NCBI GenBank assembly: GCA_020435885.1
Contig: JAGQYU010000031.1
Location: 5,554 to 16,749, forward strand
Source of the DNA: Flavobacteriaceae bacterium
Lineage (GTDB): Bacteria; Bacteroidota; Bacteroidia; Flavobacteriales; Flavobacteriaceae
DNA: 11,196 nucleotides
Reading direction: 5' to 3'
The number at the start of each line of letters is the position of its first letter. Positions within the stretch are counted from its first letter, which is position 1. Positions 1-5,737 of this stretch are shown here, piece by piece. Position numbers and translations under genes: made by a program. The notes under the pieces were generated by a model, which saw only the letters and a program-made list of their open reading frames with translations, did no database searches and was not told where the DNA came from.

Positions 1-77
1 GTATTTAGCTTACAACCAGGCACTTGCTCTCCGTCACGTAACGTTGTGTCAAATATTTCAACTTTATCTATGCTCAT
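1..77 (-). CDS. leuA: 2-isopropylmalate synthase, N-terminal fragment (cut by left edge)
   Basis: Reading leftward from an ATG at 77-75, the first 25 codons give MSIDKVEIFDTTLRDGEQVP followed by GCKLN, and the frame stays open to the edge. FDTTLRDGEQ is the first conserved block of the alpha-isopropylmalate synthase/homocitrate synthase family, carrying the Arg-Asp pair near the metal and 2-oxoacid site. The following VPGCKLN is typical of LeuA as found in Bacteroidota. LeuA condenses acetyl-CoA with 2-oxoisovalerate, the first committed step of leucine biosynthesis, in the cytoplasm. No Shine-Dalgarno sequence precedes the ATG. The gene diverges from the TPR-like gene at 227. Citramalate or homocitrate synthase share the motif and cannot be excluded from 25 residues. 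Confidence 0.85.
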   Translation of the reverse strand, partial: MSIDKVEIFDTTLRDGEQVPGCKLN

Positions 78-226
78 TATTCAAAAAAATGTTTCTTAAT
101 TGTAATACGAATTTATATTTTGCTTTACTTTTATATAAAAATACTGAGAGAGTATTACAACGTTTAATTAAGGTTTAATCTATTTAAAAAACTGTAAATT
201 AGATAGATAGCTATTTATTTGTTACA
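78..226. other. Divergent intergenic region with nested inverted repeats
   Basis: This is the AT-rich gap between leftward leuA and the rightward TPR-like gene. It contains a perfect 9-bp inverted repeat (TTGTAATAC at 100-108, GTATTACAA at 152-160). Nested inside are a 7-bp pair (TTTATAT 112-118, ATATAAA 133-139) and a 6-bp pair (AATACT 140-145, AGTATT 151-156) that competes with the outer right arm. No exact TAnnTTTG promoter element was found on either strand. The promoters of both genes probably lie here but cannot be placed. Confidence 0.4.
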
Positions 227-1774
227 ATGACGAATCAACAAAAAGATAATTTGTTTGTTTTAGTAAAATCGCTTTCTAAGTCAGAGAAACGCCAGTTTAA
301 ATTGTATGTAGGAAGATTAGGCGGCAATACTGATTCGAAATTTCTTGCCCTTTTCAATTTATTGGATAAGATGAATAAGTATGATGAGAAAGTAGTTTTA
401 GAAAGCGGAATTGTTAAAAAAGCACAACTCTCTAACCTCAAAGCGCACTTATACAAGCAGATATTGATAAGCCTTAGATTGAATCCGTTACATCAAAATG
501 TACGTGTTCAGGTAAGAGAACAACTTGATTTTGCTACTATTTTGTATCACAAAGGTCTTTACAAACAAAGTCTAAAGATTTTAGACAAGGCAAAAAGCAT
601 GGCTATTGAAAACGAAGAGAAAAATATTGCTTATGAAATTGTTGAATTGGAGAAAGTAATTGAATCTCAGTACATTACAAGAAGTATGAGTAATAGGGCC
701 GATGAGTTGATTGAACAAGCAAAAACCCTAAGTATTCAAAATACAATTACCAGTAAACTTTCCAATTTATCTCTTCAGTTATATGGTTTGATGCTAAAGA
801 CCGGCTATGTTAAAAATGATAAGGAGTATAAGCAAATTACCAAGTATTTTTACGACAGGATGCCGGACTTTAAACACGAAGATTTGGGATTTAGAGAAAA
901 ATTATGGCTTTACAAATCGTATGTGTGGTATAGCTTTTTGGTGCAAGATTTTTTATCAGGATATAAATACGCTTCAAAATGGATTAACATGTTCTACAAA
1001 ACGGAAGGCATGATAAGCCTTAATCCTGTATTCTTTTTAAAAGGAAATCATTATTTGCTAGAATCACTTTTTTACTTAAAATATCATTCAAAATTTAAAA
1101 AAACACTCGAAAAATTAGAGAATATCATCTATTCAAGTAATTTGTTGCCAAATGAAGATAATGTGTCGGTGTTGAGTTTTATGTATGTGTACAACAACAA
1201 ATTAAACTTACATTTTTTGGAAGGAAGTTTTAAGGAAGGGCTTCCGTTAGTAGATGAAATTTTAAAAGGTATAAAACTGTATAATGATCGTATTGATGAG
1301 CACCACATTATGGTTTTTTATTATAAAATTGCTTGTATGTATTTTGGTGCAGGAGACTGTAAAAAATGTATTGAATATTTAGACAAGATCATCGAAAATA
1401 AATCGCTTCAGATGCGAGAGGATTTAATGGGCTTTTCCAGAATTTTGAGTTTGGTGGCGCATTATGAAATTGGGCTAGATTATCACTTGGAGGTACAGTT
1501 AAAAAGTACCTACAAATTTTTACTTAAAATGAACGATCTGTACGCTGTTCAAAAGGAAATGATCAAATTTTTGCGAAATATAGGCAATGTGTACCCGCAT
1601 CAGTTTAAAGATGAGTTCAAAAAATTACACGCCAGATTAAAGAAATACGAAGATGATCCTTATGAACGCAGAGCCTTTTTGTATTTAGATATTATTTCTT
1701 GGTTGGAAAGTAAGATTGAAAACCGCCCCATTGATGAAATAATCAGTGAAAAATTTGAAGCTATAAAAAGATAG
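227..1774 (+). CDS. Conserved uncharacterised TPR-like helical protein
   Basis: This encodes a 515-residue, almost entirely helical, lysine-rich soluble protein with no signal peptide or membrane segment. I know no assigned function. The N-terminus (LFVLVKSLSKSEKRQFKLYV, about residues 9-28) resembles a block shared by a family of uncharacterised Bacteroidota proteins. Helical-hairpin stretches resembling tetratricopeptide repeats are visible around residues 99-132 (FATILYHKGLYKQSLKILDK) and 365-393 (YYKIACMYFGAGDCKKCIEY). The C-terminal part has YLDIISWLESKIENRPIDE (about 486-504). TPR proteins usually act as protein-protein scaffolds, so an adaptor role is the most that can be inferred. The ATG at 227 is the start because the conserved block begins a few residues later. 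The TAG stop directly abuts the stop codon of the convergent pseudouridine synthase gene. Confidence 0.85.
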   Translation: MTNQQKDNLFVLVKSLSKSEKRQFKLYVGRLGGNTDSKFLALFNLLDKMNKYDEKVVLESGIVKKAQLSNLKAHLYKQILISLRLNPLHQNVRVQVREQLDFATILYHKGLYKQSLKILDKAKSMAIENEEKNIAYEIVELEKVIESQYITRSMSNRADELIEQAKTLSIQNTITSKLSNLSLQLYGLMLKTGYVKNDKEYKQITKYFYDRMPDFKHEDLGFREKLWLYKSYVWYSFLVQDFLSGYKYASKWINMFYKTEGMISLNPVFFLKGNHYLLESLFYLKYHSKFKKTLEKLENIIYSSNLLPNEDNVSVLSFMYVYNNKLNLHFLEGSFKEGLPLVDEILKGIKLYNDRIDEHHIMVFYYKIACMYFGAGDCKKCIEYLDKIIENKSLQMREDLMGFSRILSLVAHYEIGLDYHLEVQLKSTYKFLLKMNDLYAVQKEMIKFLRNIGNVYPHQFKDEFKKLHARLKKYEDDPYERRAFLYLDIISWLESKIENRPIDEIISEKFEAIKR

Positions 1775-2461
1775 TTAAATACAGTTATTCCAAATAGGAG
1801 AGTTAGGTGTATCCGCCACAATGCTTATTTTTTCCTTACTTACCGGATGTATGAATTCAATATGATGAGCATGGAGGCATATTCCTCCATCATCATTACT
1901 TCGGTTAAAACCGTATTTTAGATCACCTTTTATAGGGCAGCCAATTGACGAAAATTGCGCCCGTATTTGATGGTGCCTTCCTGTTTCCAGATCAATTTCA
2001 AGCAAAAAATAATGATCTAATTCTTTGATCAGCTTATAGTGTAAAACAGCTTTTTTTGCACCATCAGTTTCTTTATTATAGACGGTAGATTTATTGTTTT
2101 TTGGATTCTTTTTCAGATAGTTAATGAGTGTATCGCTTTGCTCTGGTGGCTTGTTTTTTACAATAGCCCAATAGGTCTTTGAAATAGTTTTATCTCTCAA
2201 CATTTTATTGAGCCGTTCCAACGCCTTTGAAGTCTTTGCAAAAATAACAACACCGCTTGTTGGGCGGTCTAATCTATGCACTACGCCCAGAAAAACATTT
2301 CCGGGTTTGTTGTATTTCTCGGCGATGTATTGCTTTATAATTTCGCTGAGTGGAGTGTCTTCTGTTTTATCGCCCTGTACAATATCGCCAACGCGTTTAT
2401 TGATGATAATGAGGTGATTATCTTCATATAAAACCAATAAGTTGTCTTTATTAGACCTCAT
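1775..2461 (-). CDS. RluA-family pseudouridine synthase
   Basis: This 228-residue protein should isomerise uridine to pseudouridine in rRNA or tRNA. The family signature HRLDRPTSG lies at residues 62-70, with catalytic Asp65. The second conserved block, LETGRHHQIRAQF (158-170), includes the RxHQIR-type motif, and the C-terminal LHAHHIEFIHP (196-206) also fits the family. There is no N-terminal S4 RNA-binding domain, so this is the short RluA/TruC-like form rather than RluC or RluD. The exact target base cannot be read from sequence, hence no symbol. It is the last gene of a leftward unit: its ATG lies 2 nt after the engB stop, so translational coupling is likely. Its TAA abuts the TAG of the convergent TPR-like gene with no spacer. 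Confidence 0.93.
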   Translation of the reverse strand: MRSNKDNLLVLYEDNHLIIINKRVGDIVQGDKTEDTPLSEIIKQYIAEKYNKPGNVFLGVVHRLDRPTSGVVIFAKTSKALERLNKMLRDKTISKTYWAIVKNKPPEQSDTLINYLKKNPKNNKSTVYNKETDGAKKAVLHYKLIKELDHYFLLEIDLETGRHHQIRAQFSSIGCPIKGDLKYGFNRSNDDGGICLHAHHIEFIHPVSKEKISIVADTPNSPIWNNCI

Positions 2462-2463
2462 AA

Positions 2464-3069
2464 TTACTGCTGTACTTCTGTGTTGATATCTTCAATAAAA
2501 TTGAGTAATTCTTCTCTTCCGGTTTTTGCAGTGGCTGAGGTAACAAAAGTTTGTGGTATTCCTTCCCAGCCATTTTTAAAAAGCTCTTGCTGATACACCT
2601 GCATGTTTTTGTTCAGTTTAGAGGAACTGAGTTTGTCTGATTTTGTATAGACAATACAAAAAGCAATCTCATTCTCACCAAGAAAACGCATAAAATCAAG
2701 GTCTATTTTTTGAGGTTCTAACCTACTGTCTATCAATAAAAAAATACAAACAAGCTGTTTGCGTTTTAGAAAATATGCAGTGATAAATTTTTGAAAAGTT
2801 TGGCGCTTATCTTTTGAGACCTGAGCATAACCATAACCGGGCAAGTCTACTAAAAACCATTTATCATTTATTTTAAAGTGATTGATAAGTTGTGTTTTAC
2901 CCGGTTTACCCGATGTTTTGGCTAAATTTTTTCTATCAACCAACATATTTATCAGTGAAGATTTACCCACGTTAGACCTACCAATAAAAGCATATTCTGG
3001 TAATAAATCTTTAGGGCATTTATCTACGTTAGTATTGCTTACAATAAATTCAGCCGATTGTATTTTCAT
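2464..3069 (-). CDS. engB: Ribosome biogenesis GTPase YihA/YsxC/EngB
   Basis: This is a 201-residue TRAFAC-class GTPase that assists late assembly of the 50S subunit and is essential in many bacteria. Counting from the chosen start, G1 is GRSNVGKSS (30-38), the switch I region is SGKPGKTQLIN (53-63), G3 is DLPGYG (75-80), G4 is TKSD (142-145) and G5 is SATA (178-181). The length is normal for EngB. I chose the ATG at 3069 (MKIQSAEFIVSN) because it matches the usual EngB N-terminus. An upstream TTG at 3105 would add 12 residues and overlap the hydrolase gene. With the ATG, the gap to the hydrolase stop is 4 nt and the gap to the pseudouridine synthase start is 2 nt, so the three genes form a tight operon. 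Confidence 0.95.
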   Translation of the reverse strand: MKIQSAEFIVSNTNVDKCPKDLLPEYAFIGRSNVGKSSLINMLVDRKNLAKTSGKPGKTQLINHFKINDKWFLVDLPGYGYAQVSKDKRQTFQKFITAYFLKRKQLVCIFLLIDSRLEPQKIDLDFMRFLGENEIAFCIVYTKSDKLSSSKLNKNMQVYQQELFKNGWEGIPQTFVTSATAKTGREELLNFIEDINTEVQQ

Positions 3070-3073
3070 TAAG

Positions 3074-3838
3074 TTACAGCTTTTCTTTCTTAAGCCATTC
3101 TTCAAGAAATTGATTGAACTCTTCCGGGTGTTCCATCATGGGTGCGTGTCCGCATTTATCTATCCAATATAGTGTAGAGTTGGGTAATAATTTGTGGAAT
3201 TCTTCGGCAACATCCGGTGGAGTTACAGTATCATCCTTACCCCAAATAAGACTTACAGGCATTGCCATTTTTGGCAGATCAGGAGCCATATTATGACGGA
3301 TAGCACTTTTGGCTAAAGCTATGGTTCTAATCAGTTTATTTCTGTCATTCAATGTATTAAATACGTCATCTACAATTTCTTTGGTAGCAATTTTTGGGTC
3401 GTAAAAAACATCTTCAGTTTTTTTCTTAATATATTCATAATCACCACGTTTTGGGTAGCTTTCTCCCATAGCATTTTCATACAATCCGGAACTTCCGGTA
3501 AGAACCAGCCCGGCCACCTTTTCAGGAAAATGTTTTGCATAGTATAGAGCAATATGCCCGCCTAACGAATTTCCGAGTAAAATATAGTCGTTCAGCTCTT
3601 TATGAGTTGTAAAACGCTTAATAAATTTGGCTAAATTCTTAATGTTAGTGGTTAAAAGTGGTAGGGAGTATATAGGTAGCTCCGGCATCAGAACTTTATA
3701 CCCTATAGTCGAAAAATAATTGAATACACTGTCAAAATTACTAAGGTTTCCCATCAATCCGTGAAGGATGATCAAGGGTCTTCCTTCGCCGGCTTCCAAG
3801 TATCTAAACTTCCCTTCTTTCTTGTAGTTGTTGCTCAT
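3074..3838 (-). CDS. Alpha/beta hydrolase, substrate unknown
   Basis: This 254-residue alpha/beta-fold hydrolase has a complete catalytic triad. The oxyanion-hole motif HGLMG starts at residue 26. The nucleophile elbow GNSLGG carries Ser91, the acid is probably Asp203 in WGKDDTVTP, and the base is His231 in CGHAPMMEHPEEF. There is no signal peptide, so it should be cytoplasmic. The cap region (about residues 115-185) is charged and gives no substrate clue; esterase, lipase-like or C-C bond hydrolase roles are all possible. The ATG at 3838 is preferred over an upstream TTG at 3868, because that TTG falls inside a promoter-like element (3866-3873). The gene leads a leftward unit with engB and the pseudouridine synthase gene, and diverges from the dcw operon. 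Confidence 0.9.
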   Translation of the reverse strand: MSNNYKKEGKFRYLEAGEGRPLIILHGLMGNLSNFDSVFNYFSTIGYKVLMPELPIYSLPLLTTNIKNLAKFIKRFTTHKELNDYILLGNSLGGHIALYYAKHFPEKVAGLVLTGSSGLYENAMGESYPKRGDYEYIKKKTEDVFYDPKIATKEIVDDVFNTLNDRNKLIRTIALAKSAIRHNMAPDLPKMAMPVSLIWGKDDTVTPPDVAEEFHKLLPNSTLYWIDKCGHAPMMEHPEEFNQFLEEWLKKEKL

Positions 3839-3865
3839 GAATGTTAGTTGATCAATTGCGAAAAA

Positions 3866-3873
3866 CAAATGTA
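3866..3873 (-). promoter_or_regulatory. Putative -7 promoter element for hydrolase-engB-pseudouridine synthase unit
   Basis: The minus strand reads TACATTTG, an exact match to the Bacteroidota -7 consensus TAnnTTTG. Its last base lies 27 nt before the hydrolase ATG, which would give a leader of a little over 20 nt. No clear -33 TTTG partner is visible upstream. It also argues against the alternative TTG start at 3868, which would overlap the element. Confidence 0.5.
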
Positions 3874-3900
3874 ACCATTCTTGGTTGAAAGTACTACTTT

Positions 3901-3999
3901 TCTATAAAATGATATAAAATTTCTTTTCAAAAAAACAAAAACAAAAATTTAAGTATCTGCCTATCAATACAATAAAATTGAAAATAGAAAGTTATTAAC
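3901..3999. other. A-tract-rich spacer between divergent promoters
   Basis: This non-coding stretch has an 8-bp direct repeat TATAAAAT at 3903-3910 and 3913-3920, which is a 10-bp period. It is followed by A-runs at 3929-3935, 3937-3941 and 3943-3947. It lies just upstream of the tandem operator-like repeats of mraZ. Such A-tracts can bend DNA or serve as upstream promoter elements, but I have no direct evidence for either role here. Confidence 0.3.
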
Positions 4000-4030
4000 A
4001 AAGTGGTAAAATATGGTAAAAAGTGGTAAA
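4000..4030 (+). promoter_or_regulatory. Tandem MraZ-box-like operator repeats
   Basis: Three direct repeats lie exactly 10 bp apart: AAAGTGGTAAA (4000-4010), AATATGGTAAA (4010-4020) and AAAGTGGTAAA (4020-4030). The TGG cores start at 4004, 4014 and 4024. A degenerate fourth unit (AAGCTGTATA, 4031-4040) runs into the promoter element. Known MraZ operators are direct repeats with one-turn spacing: TGGG cores separated by about 5 nt in E. coli, and AAAGTG-type boxes in Mycoplasma. The position immediately upstream of mraZ and the period match that pattern, so autoregulatory binding by MraZ is inferred. Binding itself cannot be shown from sequence. Confidence 0.75.
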
Positions 4031-4036
4031 AAGCTG

Positions 4037-4044
4037 TATATTTG
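4037..4044 (+). promoter_or_regulatory. Putative -7 promoter element of the dcw operon
   Basis: TATATTTG is an exact match to the Bacteroidota -7 consensus TAnnTTTG. It ends 19 nt before the mraZ GTG, so transcription would start near 4049 with a leader of about 15 nt. The expected -33 region falls inside the tandem repeats at 4000-4030, so a protein bound there would block RNA polymerase. No canonical -33 TTTG is visible. Confidence 0.6.
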
Positions 4045-4060
4045 TGATTAAAATTTCCCC

Positions 4061-4071
4061 AAAGTGGTAAA
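4061..4071 (+). promoter_or_regulatory. MraZ-box-like repeat containing the mraZ start codon
   Basis: AAAGTGGTAAA at 4061-4071 is a perfect 11-bp copy of the first and third upstream repeats. Its GTG (4064-4066) is the start codon of mraZ, and GTA AAx forms codons 2 and 3. Its core lies 41 bp, about four helical turns, from the third upstream box, leaving room for a loop or for cooperative contacts across the promoter. Function is inferred from sequence identity and position. Confidence 0.6.
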
Positions 4072-4537
4072 TCTGATTGGAACATACGAATGCAAAGCGG
4101 ATGCTAAAGGAAGGCTGATGATGCCTGCTCCGCTTAAAAAACAACTCACTTCTGTGTTGGAAGAGGGGTTTGTTTTAAAGCGTGCGGTGTTTCAGCCATG
4201 TTTGGAATTGTACCCTATGAGCGAATGGAATTTGCTGATGCAAAAGGTAAATAAGCTCAACAGATTTGTGAAGAAGAACAATGATTTTATAAGAAGATTT
4301 ACTGCCGGAGTAAAAATGGTGGAGTTGGACACTTCGGGTAGGTTGTTGATACCTAAAGACCTGCATTCTTTTGCAGGAATTAAAAATGAGATCGTTCTGT
4401 CCTCAGCTGTAAATATTGTTGAGATATGGGATAAAGAAAGCTATGAAAAAGCAATAGACGATGCAACTGTAGATTTTGCTCAGTTGGCTGAAGAAGTGAT
4501 GGGGAATGATAATGGCGATGTAGATGACATATCATAA
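4064..4537 (+). CDS. mraZ: Transcriptional regulator MraZ
   Basis: This 157-residue protein contains two AbrB-like SpoVT motifs: DAKGR at residues 13-17 (in IGTYECKADAKGRLMMP) and DTSGR at 89-93 (in ELDTSGRLLIP). Members form ring-shaped oligomers that bind tandem direct repeats upstream of their own operon, generally as repressors. The start is GTG at 4064. Upstream in frame there is a TAA at 4049-4051 with no other start codon after it, and the conserved IGTYECK begins at residue 5. The start codon lies within a copy of the putative operator. The acidic C-terminus (NDNGDVDDIS) is unremarkable. The gene leads the dcw operon and overlaps rsmH by 14 nt. Confidence 0.95.
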   Translation: MVNLIGTYECKADAKGRLMMPAPLKKQLTSVLEEGFVLKRAVFQPCLELYPMSEWNLLMQKVNKLNRFVKKNNDFIRRFTAGVKMVELDTSGRLLIPKDLHSFAGIKNEIVLSSAVNIVEIWDKESYEKAIDDATVDFAQLAEEVMGNDNGDVDDIS

Positions 4538-5417
4538 CCCTGTACTGCTCTTTGAAAGTGTTGATGGTTTAGAGATTATTCCTGATGGAGTTTATGTGGA
4601 TGTGACTTTTGGTGGAGGGGGGCATTCTAGAGAAATCTTAAAAAGGCTTGGTGGTGAAGGGAGACTGTTTGCTTTCGATCAGGATGAGGATGCTGCTAAG
4701 AATGTTATTGATGATGAACGGTTCGTGCTGATTCCTGAGAATTTTAGGTATGTAAAGCGTTTTCTGCGTTTTCATGGGATAAAGAAAGTAAATGGAATTT
4801 TAGCTGATCTGGGAGTTTCATCACATCAGTTTGATACTGCTGAAAGAGGTTTCTCAACTCGCTTTGATGCGGAGTTGGATATGCGTATGAATCAAAAAGG
4901 ACAAAAATCAGCTTATACCATTATCAATGAATATGCTGAGGATGATTTGAGTAACATTTTATACCTCTATGGAGAGCTTAAAAATTCTAGAGCTATTGCT
5001 AAACAAATTGTAGAAAGCAGAAAAAATGGAGAAATAAAAACCAGTTTCCAGTTAAAAGAAGTATTAGGCAGGTTTCTCCCGAAGAATAAAGAACATAAAA
5101 TTTTAGCTCAGATATTTCAAGCGATAAGAATTGAAGTAAATGAAGAGCTAGAAGTTCTAAAAGAGTTTCTGATGCAATCAGCAGAATTGTTGGAAAAAGG
5201 AGGAAAGTTGAGTGTTATCTCGTATCACTCATTAGAAGATAGATTGGTGAAACGGTTTATGAAAACAGGGTTGTTTGAAGGAGAGCCAGAAAAAGATTTT
5301 TTCGGAAATATAGAAGTTCCATTCAAAGCAGGGAAATTGATCGTACCATCGGCAAACGAAATACAAAATAATAACAGGGCACGCAGTGCCAAACTCAGAA
5401 TAGCAACTAAACTCTAA
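4524..5417 (+). CDS. rsmH: 16S rRNA (cytosine-1402-N4)-methyltransferase RsmH
   Basis: This 297-residue SAM-dependent methyltransferase, also called MraW, makes N4-methylcytidine at 16S rRNA position 1402 in the P site. Visible motifs are the N-terminal YHNPVLL (3-9), the SAM loop DVTFGGGGHS (26-35), FDQD (51-54), ADLGVSS (94-100), ERGFSTRFDAELDMRM (107-122), FQAIRIEVN (198-206), SYHSLEDRLVK (233-243) and the C-terminal NNRARSAKLR (283-292). The length is typical. The ATG at 4524 follows an in-frame TAG directly and overlaps the end of mraZ. The stop overlaps the next ATG as TAATG. This gene accompanies mraZ in most dcw clusters, although its product acts on the ribosome. Confidence 0.97.
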   Translation: MTYHNPVLLFESVDGLEIIPDGVYVDVTFGGGGHSREILKRLGGEGRLFAFDQDEDAAKNVIDDERFVLIPENFRYVKRFLRFHGIKKVNGILADLGVSSHQFDTAERGFSTRFDAELDMRMNQKGQKSAYTIINEYAEDDLSNILYLYGELKNSRAIAKQIVESRKNGEIKTSFQLKEVLGRFLPKNKEHKILAQIFQAIRIEVNEELEVLKEFLMQSAELLEKGGKLSVISYHSLEDRLVKRFMKTGLFEGEPEKDFFGNIEVPFKAGKLIVPSANEIQNNNRARSAKLRIATKL

Positions 5418-5737
5418 TGGCTAAAGTAAAGCAGACCATATATGATATTCTTAAAGGTAAATTTTTAGTTGATGAAAATGCCTTTAAAAACTGGAGGATG
5501 CTTCTCTTTTTGGCCTCGTTGGCACTGATTATGATTGCCAGTTCGCATAGTGTAGATAAAAAAGTGCAAAAAATAGCTGATCTGAATAAAGAAATGAGGG
5601 AGTTAAGAGATGTTTTTGTAGCAACCCGTTCAGATCTGATGAAAATAAAAATGGAGTCTTCCATTGTAAAAATAATGGAAGAAAAAGAATTATACATAGC
5701 TGAAAAACCACCTCAAAAAATCATTGTAACTAACTAA
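5417..5737 (+). CDS. ftsL: FtsL-like cell division protein
   Basis: This is a 106-residue bitopic membrane protein. It has a basic cytoplasmic N-terminus (about residues 1-26), one membrane segment (about 27-43, LLFLASLALIMIASS) and a periplasmic part predicted to form a coiled coil (about 46-90, rich in K, E, L and M). The size, topology and position between rsmH and ftsI are those of FtsL, which with a DivIC/FtsB partner activates FtsW-FtsI at the septum. FtsL sequences diverge greatly, so the call rests mainly on position and topology. The FKNWR and IASSH blocks around the membrane segment agree with the form I recall from Flavobacteriales. The gene shares TAATG overlaps with rsmH upstream and ftsI downstream, which suggests fixed stoichiometry through coupled translation. 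Confidence 0.85.
   Translation: MAKVKQTIYDILKGKFLVDENAFKNWRMLLFLASLALIMIASSHSVDKKVQKIADLNKEMRELRDVFVATRSDLMKIKMESSIVKIMEEKELYIAEKPPQKIIVTN

Noticed and set aside
214..221. TTTATTTG just before the TPR-like gene as a -7 promoter element
   Set aside because: It mismatches TAnnTTTG at the second position, lacks a -33 partner, and lies so close to the ATG that the mRNA would be leaderless. The evidence is too thin to call.
3070..3105. Upstream TTG start for engB, adding 12 residues
   Set aside because: It would overlap the hydrolase gene by 32 nt, and the added residues are absent from the usual EngB N-terminus, which begins MKIxSAEF.
3839..3868. Upstream TTG start for the hydrolase, adding 10 residues
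   Set aside because: The TTG lies within the promoter-like TACATTTG element, and the added residues (MFFAIDQLTF) are not needed by the fold. The ATG at 3838 is better.
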